Below are positions 58,907 to 64,000 of a stretch of 64,000 bases of DNA, piece by piece (positions within the stretch are counted from its first letter, which is position 1; each line of letters begins with the position of its first letter). The notes below the pieces were generated by a model. It saw only the letters and a list, made by a program, of their open reading frames with translations, was not told the origin of the DNA and ran no database searches. Both the position numbers and the translations under genes were made by a program. Origin of the DNA: Spirosoma spitsbergense DSM 19989 (GTDB taxonomy: Bacteria; Bacteroidota; Bacteroidia; Cytophagales; Spirosomataceae); NCBI RefSeq assembly GCF_000374085.1, contig NZ_KB893614.1, positions 59,744 to 123,743 on the forward strand. The letters run 5' to 3'.

Positions 58907-61900
58907 ATGCAAAACAGAACCGGAATTCTTATTCTGACGGGAGTTATTACAGCCATCTGTATCTACTTCCTGTCGTTCACCTTCGTGTCGCGCAACATCA
59001 AAGCCGATGCCGAAGCCTACGCGACGACCAAAGATGGTCAGGTCGATCGCAGCAAAAAGCAGCATTACCTCGATTCGCTCTGGAAAGAACCTGTCTATCT
59101 GGGCAGCACGTTGCAGGAAGTAACCGAGCGCGAACTGGGTCTGGGTCTTGACCTTCAGGGTGGTATGCACGTCGTGCTGGAAGTGTCGCCCGTCGAAATC
59201 CTGCGTAGCCTATCGGGCAACAATCGCGATCCTAAATTCAACCAGGCACTAAAACAAGCACTGGAGGATCAGAAAACGAGTACTACACCTTTTGTAGACC
59301 TGTTTGTCAGTGCCTTCAAAAAGATTGCGCCCGATACCAAACTGGCTACCGTATTTGCTACCAGTGCCAACCGGAGCAAAATAAACTACCAGTCGACAGA
59401 TACCGAAGTTCAAAAGTTGCTAACCAACGAGGTGAACGACGCTACCACACGGGCCTTCCAGATCATTCAGGCGCGAGTTGACAAATTTGGTGTTGCTAAC
59501 CCAAACATTCAGCGGTTACCGGGTTCAGGCCGGATTCAGATTGAACTACCGGGCGTTGAGAACCCCGAACGTATCCGTCGCCTGCTGACCGGCGCGGCCA
59601 AACTGGAATTCACCGAAGTATACCGCCTGAACGAGCTGGCCCCGGCTATTGAAGGCATGGGCGCGTATCTGCTGCGCGAAGAAACCGCCCGCAAAGCCGC
59701 TTTGAAAACGACAGCTCCAGCAGCAGGAACGGCTGCCAAAGGAACGTCGAGTCTGGAGTCACAACTGGCGCAGGGTGCCAAGAAAGATTCAACGGCAGCT
59801 GGCGATACAGCAGCCGCAGCCGCGCAGGGAACCGCCTTAACGCAATTATTCCTGCCTGTTGGACAGGATCAGCTGGGTGTTTATCTGAAGGATACAGCTC
59901 GTGCCAATGAGGTACTGAATGCGCCCGAAGTGAAAGGCCTGTTCCCATCCGATGCCGTATTTGCCTGGGATCGGAAGCCGTTCAAAGCAACGGATGACAA
60001 GGAAATCCTGCCCCTGTATTTCATCAAGAAACCAGGTGGACGTTCGCCCCTCGAAGGCGATGTTATCACCGATGCTACCAGTGATTATGACGACCGGGGC
60101 CGTCCGGAAGTGACGATGAACATGAATGCCGAAGGTGCCCGGAAATGGCGGAACCTCACGGCTGCCAATGTAAACCGGCCCGTGGCTATTTTGCTGGACA
60201 ACCTGGTTTATACCGCTCCTAACGTACAGAATGAGATTCCGAACGGACGTTCGAGCATTTCGGGCAACTTCACCATTGAAGAAACCAAAGACCTGGCCAA
60301 CGTGCTGAAAGCCGGTAAACTACCTGCCCCTACCAACATTGTAGAGGAAAGTATTGTGGGTGCCACACTGGGTTCCGAAGCCGTTAGCGCCGGGGTTCTA
60401 TCGTCTATTGTTGGTATTCTGCTGGTACTGGCCTTCGTGGTGTTTTATTACAACCGGGCCGGTCTCATTGCCGACTTAGCCCTTGTCGTTAACCTCTTTT
60501 TCCTGTTGGGTGTAATGGCCTCGCTGGGTGCTGTGCTAACCATGCCGGGTATTGCCGGTATCGTGCTCTCCATTGGTATGGCCGTGGATGCGAACGTACT
60601 GATTTTCGAGCGGATCAAAGAAGAACTGGCCGAAGGGAAAGGCTTCAAGCAGGCTGTAGGAGATGGCTTCAAAAATGCGCTGTCGTCTATCATCGACTCC
60701 AACGTGACTACCTTCCTGACGGGTATCGTTTTGTTCGCGTTCGGAACGGGCCTGATTTTAGGATTTGCTACCACGCTGATCATTGGTATCCTGACCTCTC
60801 TGTTCGCGGCTATTTTCATCACCCGCCTGATTCTGGAATACTATATTCGGAACGGTAAGACCCTGTCTTTTTCCTCGAAGTGGGCAAAAAACCTGTTTGC
60901 TGATTCCAACTTCGATTTCGTATCCCGCCGGAAACTATACTATACTGTTTCGTCGGTAATTATTGCGGCTGGTGTCCTTTCGGCCGTTTTTAGAGGTTTC
61001 GGTTTAGGGGTCGATTTTAAAGGAGGCCGCTCATACGTCATCCGTTTTGAGAAGTCAGTCAGTACCGACGACGTTCGTAGCTCACTGGAGAACGTTTTAG
61101 GCGCAGCACCCGAAGTAAAAACCTATGGTGGTACGGGTATTGGCTCCAATCAGGTGAAAGTAACGACGCCGTACCTGATTGACGACAATACGCAGGGAGC
61201 CGATAAGCGGGCTGAAGCTACCATCTATAAAGGACTGAGCAGCATAAAAGGCAATCCAGCCCGTATTGAAAGTTCGCAAAAAGTGGGGCCAACCATCGCG
61301 AATGATATTCTGACCTCTGCGCTATGGTCCATTTTGCTGGCCGTGGCCGTTGTGTTCGCTTACATCCTACTTCGATTCAAGCGATTGGCCTTCGGTTATG
61401 GCGCGGTGGTGGCCATGTTCCACGACGTATTGATCATCCTGGCTATTTTCACCTTCTTCAACGGTATCCTGCCCTTCTCGCTTGATGTCGACCAGGCTTT
61501 TGTGGGTGCGTTGCTGACCATCATGGGTTACTCCATGAACGATACCGTGGTTGTATTTGACCGGGTGCGTGAGTACCTGAATGAAAATAAGGGGAAGAAA
61601 GAAAGCATCCCCATCATTATCAACAACGCGCTGAATAGTACGCTGAGCCGTACGGCCGTAACGGGTTTCTCCACGATTCTGGTTCTGCTGGTACTGTTCA
61701 TCTTCGGGGGCGAAACCATCCGTGGTTTCTCATTCGCCATGCTGATTGGCGTTATCGTAGGTACTTATTCGTCGTTGTTCGTCGCTACCCCGATTGTGGT
61801 TGATTCCCTCAGCCGTGATCAGGAAAAGGGTGAGAATTTAAGCGATAAGCCCGCAGTGGCCGAGAAGAAAACAGGGTTTGATGCCGTTCCGGTCGACTTT

Positions 61901-61990
61901 ACAAGTGCCGCACCCGCTACACCCGCTGAGTTCACGGCCAAGAAGGAGAAGAAAGATAAGAAGCCTCTAATCCGGCCTTCTCAGTCGTAG
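58907..61990 (+). CDS. secDF: Protein translocase SecDF fusion
   Basis: 1027 residues. SecD and SecF are fused in one chain, as is common in Bacteroidota. SecD part: TM1 (ILILTGVITAICIYFLSF), GLGLDLQGGMHVVLEVSPVE, periplasmic P1 domain, then a membrane bundle with VDANVLIFERIKEELAEGKG. SecF part starts at RRKLYYTVSSVIIAAGVL with GLGVDFKGGRSYVIRF, then IMGYSMNDTVVVFDRVREYL. It uses proton motive force to help complete export after SecA. An Ala/Thr/Gly-rich insert (TAPAAGTAAKGTSSLESQLA) lies in the P1 region. The tail is Lys-rich. Confidence 0.97.
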   Translation: MQNRTGILILTGVITAICIYFLSFTFVSRNIKADAEAYATTKDGQVDRSKKQHYLDSLWKEPVYLGSTLQEVTERELGLGLDLQGGMHVVLEVSPVEILRSLSGNNRDPKFNQALKQALEDQKTSTTPFVDLFVSAFKKIAPDTKLATVFATSANRSKINYQSTDTEVQKLLTNEVNDATTRAFQIIQARVDKFGVANPNIQRLPGSGRIQIELPGVENPERIRRLLTGAAKLEFTEVYRLNELAPAIEGMGAYLLREETARKAALKTTAPAAGTAAKGTSSLESQLAQGAKKDSTAAGDTAAAAAQGTALTQLFLPVGQDQLGVYLKDTARANEVLNAPEVKGLFPSDAVFAWDRKPFKATDDKEILPLYFIKKPGGRSPLEGDVITDATSDYDDRGRPEVTMNMNAEGARKWRNLTAANVNRPVAILLDNLVYTAPNVQNEIPNGRSSISGNFTIEETKDLANVLKAGKLPAPTNIVEESIVGATLGSEAVSAGVLSSIVGILLVLAFVVFYYNRAGLIADLALVVNLFFLLGVMASLGAVLTMPGIAGIVLSIGMAVDANVLIFERIKEELAEGKGFKQAVGDGFKNALSSIIDSNVTTFLTGIVLFAFGTGLILGFATTLIIGILTSLFAAIFITRLILEYYIRNGKTLSFSSKWAKNLFADSNFDFVSRRKLYYTVSSVIIAAGVLSAVFRGFGLGVDFKGGRSYVIRFEKSVSTDDVRSSLENVLGAAPEVKTYGGTGIGSNQVKVTTPYLIDDNTQGADKRAEATIYKGLSSIKGNPARIESSQKVGPTIANDILTSALWSILLAVAVVFAYILLRFKRLAFGYGAVVAMFHDVLIILAIFTFFNGILPFSLDVDQAFVGALLTIMGYSMNDTVVVFDRVREYLNENKGKKESIPIIINNALNSTLSRTAVTGFSTILVLLVLFIFGGETIRGFSFAMLIGVIVGTYSSLFVATPIVVDSLSRDQEKGENLSDKPAVAEKKTGFDAVPVDFTSAAPATPAEFTAKKEKKDKKPLIRPSQS

Positions 61991-61997
61991 TAAAACA

Positions 61998-62077
61998 GCG
62001 AAAGAATGAGTGAGTGAAAGAGCGAAAAAGATACCGATTGGTAACCGCTCTTTCACTCATTCGCTCTTTCACTCATT
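61998..62077. repeat. GAAAGAG/GTGA heptamer hairpin element, copy 2
   Basis: The left arm (61998-62024, GCGAAAGAATGAGTGAGTG then AAAGAGCG) is complementary to the right arm (62046-62077, CGCTCTTTCACTCATT twice), giving a long imperfect hairpin around a 21-nt loop. It starts 7 bp after the secDF stop. The unit matches the element at 21537-21621 but the copies differ in detail. Confidence 0.7.
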
Positions 62078-62153
62078 AATATTCGTATATTTCGACTTGA
62101 ACACCGCATAATCTTTTTCAAAGAGACACGATCACCAAACTCTATTTTGTTGC

Positions 62154-63731
62154 ATGGAAACAACCAAAGTACATACACCAGCCAAAAATCAGCTCTGGGC
62201 GAAAAAATCGCTCGAAAAACTCATGGCCGGGGACAATGACGGACCACCCGATAGCATGAACCCGATTAGTCAGGAGGGCACGTTGAAGCGTACTCTGAAT
62301 GTCACGAACTTGATTGCGCTGGGTATCGGAGCCATTATAGGAGCGGGTTTATTTGTCAGAACAGCGGCTGCGGCTGGTGGTCATGCTGGTCCGGCGGTAA
62401 CAATCTCTTTTGCCATTGCGGCTTTTGCCTGTGCACTGGCCGGGTTGTGTTATGCCGAGTTTGCCTCTATGATTCCCATTGCCGGTAGTGCCTATACATA
62501 CAGCTATACCACGATGGGTGAGTTTGTTGCCTGGATTATTGGCTGGGATTTAGTACTGGAATACGCACTTGGAGCCGCTACCGTATCCATTGGCTGGTCA
62601 CAGTATCTGAACGCCTTGCTGGACGATTTTCTTCATTTTCATATACCCTATCGATGGTGTCACTCTCCATTTCAGGTTAGCGATGGCTTAGGCATTTATG
62701 CCGGTGAAGCGGGCGTACAGGGGCTTGTTAATCTGCCTGCGGTGTTCATTCTGTTAATGCTGAGCCTGTTGTTGATCAGAGGTACGCAGGAGTCGGCGGC
62801 TTTCAACAATGTTATCGTTATTGTGAAGGTTAGTATCGTCCTGCTGATCATTGCATTGGCCTGGAAATACATCAACCCCGCCAACCACACTCCGTTCCTG
62901 ATTCCGGCCGATGCCGGTACGGCTAAGTTAAGCACCGGGCAGATCCACAACTATTCCGACCCATTGAATCATGGCTGGCTGGGCGTACTTCGAGGAGCTG
63001 GTATTGTCTTTTTTGCCTTCATCGGCTTCGATGCGGTATCAACAGCGGCTCAGGAAGCGAAGAACCCGCAGCGCGATATGCCCATCGGCATCCTGGTATC
63101 ACTAGCCATCTGTACTGTACTCTATATTCTGTTCTCGTACGTATTAACCGGCCTGGCTCCTTACAAAGAGTTTATGGGACAGGGTGGAGAAGCCTCCGTC
63201 GTGTATGCAATCAATACCTACATGCCTGGTTACGAGTGGTTAGCATCGTTGGTAACGGTGGCTATTCTGGCTGGTTTCTCTTCGGTAATTCTGGTGATGC
63301 TGTTGGGACAAACCCGCGTATTTTACACGATGAGTAAAGATGGTTTGGTACCATCAGTATTTTCGAGACTGCACCCGAAATTCAAAACTCCCTTCCGGTC
63401 ACAATGGTTGTTTTTTGCCTTTGTTTCTATCTTCGCGGCCTTCGTGCCCGATAGCATCGTGGGCGATATGACCAGTATTGGAACACTGTTCGCTTTTGTA
63501 CTGGTTTGTATTGGTATCATGATTCTGCGAAAAACGGATCCCAATATCGTTCGTCCGTTCAAAACACCCCTCTATTTAATCGTTTGTCCACTGGGAGCCG
63601 CCATCTGTCTGGCGATGATTTTGAGCCTGGGCTGGGAGAACTGGACACGGCTCATTATCTGGATGGCCATTGGTCTGGCTATATACTTCGGTTATGGCCG
63701 CTACCACAGTAAAATACGGTCGCAGGAATAA
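62154..63731 (+). CDS. Amino-acid permease (APC superfamily)
   Basis: 525 residues with about 12 membrane helices. The start of the APC fold is LNVTNLIALGIGAIIGAGLF, followed by GHAGPAVTISFAIAAFACAL, and PIAGSAYTYSYTTMGEFVAW with the substrate-binding region. Later conserved parts include FFAFIGFDAVSTAAQEAKNP and LGQTRVFYTMSKDGLVP. It resembles cationic amino-acid transporter-like (YfnA-type) permeases; the substrate is not certain. A TATATTTC box at 62086-62093 is a probable promoter. Confidence 0.92.
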   Translation: METTKVHTPAKNQLWAKKSLEKLMAGDNDGPPDSMNPISQEGTLKRTLNVTNLIALGIGAIIGAGLFVRTAAAAGGHAGPAVTISFAIAAFACALAGLCYAEFASMIPIAGSAYTYSYTTMGEFVAWIIGWDLVLEYALGAATVSIGWSQYLNALLDDFLHFHIPYRWCHSPFQVSDGLGIYAGEAGVQGLVNLPAVFILLMLSLLLIRGTQESAAFNNVIVIVKVSIVLLIIALAWKYINPANHTPFLIPADAGTAKLSTGQIHNYSDPLNHGWLGVLRGAGIVFFAFIGFDAVSTAAQEAKNPQRDMPIGILVSLAICTVLYILFSYVLTGLAPYKEFMGQGGEASVVYAINTYMPGYEWLASLVTVAILAGFSSVILVMLLGQTRVFYTMSKDGLVPSVFSRLHPKFKTPFRSQWLFFAFVSIFAAFVPDSIVGDMTSIGTLFAFVLVCIGIMILRKTDPNIVRPFKTPLYLIVCPLGAAICLAMILSLGWENWTRLIIWMAIGLAIYFGYGRYHSKIRSQE

Positions 63732-63784
63732 CACGACCCACCTGAACATGAGTCATCCCGAATTTTAGGGGGTTGACAACAAGG

Positions 63785-63839
63785 GGCCTCCTTTCTTAGC
63801 TTTGAGCATCACCACAACGCCAAAGCCAGAAAGGAGGCC
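63785..63839. promoter_or_regulatory. Hairpin burying a strong Shine-Dalgarno
   Basis: GGCCTCCTTTCT (63785-63796) pairs perfectly with AGAAAGGAGGCC (63828-63839), and AGCTTTG with CAAAGCC-side bases extend the stem, around a 16-nt loop. The right arm holds AAGGAGG (63831-63837), a perfect Shine-Dalgarno 7 nt before the ATG at 63845. Pairing would hide this ribosome site. Such strong SDs are unusual in this genome. Confidence 0.65.
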
Positions 63840-63844
63840 TTATT

Positions 63845-64000
63845 ATGTGCCAAGCACAAGAACAAAATAACCATACCGCAGCAAAAAATGCAACCGCAAA
63901 TGCAACCGCTGCCGACTTCATCACCCAAAAAGTCCGTCAGTATCTCCAACCCATTGAAAACCAACTGAATCAGTCGCTCGATAAGCGACTCGTGACCACC
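63845..64000 (+). CDS. Start of a probable transposase (truncated by window end)
   Basis: The frame runs open from the ATG at 63845 to the last base (52 codons; 3' end outside). The first 20 residues are Asn/Ala/Thr-rich (MCQAQEQNNHTAAKNATANA), then a helix (DFITQKVRQYLQPIENQLNQ) and DKRLVTT. The pattern resembles N-termini of DDE-type IS transposases in Cytophagales, but the catalytic part is off the edge. A strong SD and a sequestering hairpin in front of it are common in insertion sequences. Upstream, 63745-63780 may include the IS end; none could be delimited. Confidence 0.4.
   Translation, partial: MCQAQEQNNHTAAKNATANATAADFITQKVRQYLQPIENQLNQSLDKRLVTT

Overview
The window is one 64 kb stretch of a Bacteroidota chromosome, most likely order Cytophagales and close to Spirosoma and its relatives. 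This is inferred from several things. Outer-membrane and surface genes typical of the phylum are present: DUF5686, PD40-OmpA and TlpA-like lipoproteins. SecD and SecF are fused. rpsU lies next to a xer recombinase. Housekeeping genes carry the phylum's TAnnTTTG -7 promoter box and mostly lack Shine-Dalgarno sequences. I saw no rRNA, tRNA, CRISPR array or prophage. Most of the window is ordinary core chromosome, with small accessory islands.

Layout. 1-8.7 kb: end of a GMC oxidoreductase, xerC and rpsU (minus), a Ppx/GppA phosphatase diverging from rpsU, an M24 peptidase, a DUF5686 outer-membrane protein and a Tat-exported phosphoesterase. 8.7-11.9 kb is an accessory patch: an Xre-RES toxin-antitoxin pair with a palindromic operator, a MOSC protein, a CPBP membrane protease and a decayed RelE-type toxin-antitoxin locus. 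11.9-16.9 kb encodes one secreted protein of about 1680 residues with no recognisable domain. 17-25.5 kb: prmA, a cysteine hydrolase, a LonN-domain protein, an AI-2E family transporter, a PhoB/PhoR-like two-component pair preceded by a Pho-box-like direct repeat, an aspartyl protease with PDZ, tpiA and a DUF985 cupin. 25.5-32 kb: an ECF sigma / anti-sigma / DUF4097 operon, two convergent PD-(D/E)XK (Uma2-like) genes, pcrA and a hicBA pair.

32-42 kb: a PD40-OmpA envelope protein, a transglutaminase-like protein with a lipoprotein partner, a coiled-coil membrane protein, an Fpg-family glycosylase, a pirin, a divergent SOS-like pair (Y-family polymerase and S24 repressor) and an ABC exporter. 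42-46.6 kb: fusA and rpsJ are separated by an intact RelE-type toxin-antitoxin pair and a frameshifted hydrolase. 46.7-58.3 kb: mutL, two tandem rhomboids, dxs, an aspartate kinase, a class IV aminotransferase, bioD, a small unknown gene, nadC and a TlpA-like lipoprotein. 58.4-64 kb: a small membrane protein, secDF, an amino-acid permease, and the beginning of a probable transposase whose strong Shine-Dalgarno is buried in a hairpin.

I did not find a clearly new multigene system. The best candidates for a second look are the giant secreted orphan, the dispersed GAAAGAG/GTGA hairpin element (two copies), the RBS-sequestering hairpin at the right edge, the two related RelE-type loci (one decayed, one intact between fusA and rpsJ), and a MutL that appears to lack its endonuclease motifs.
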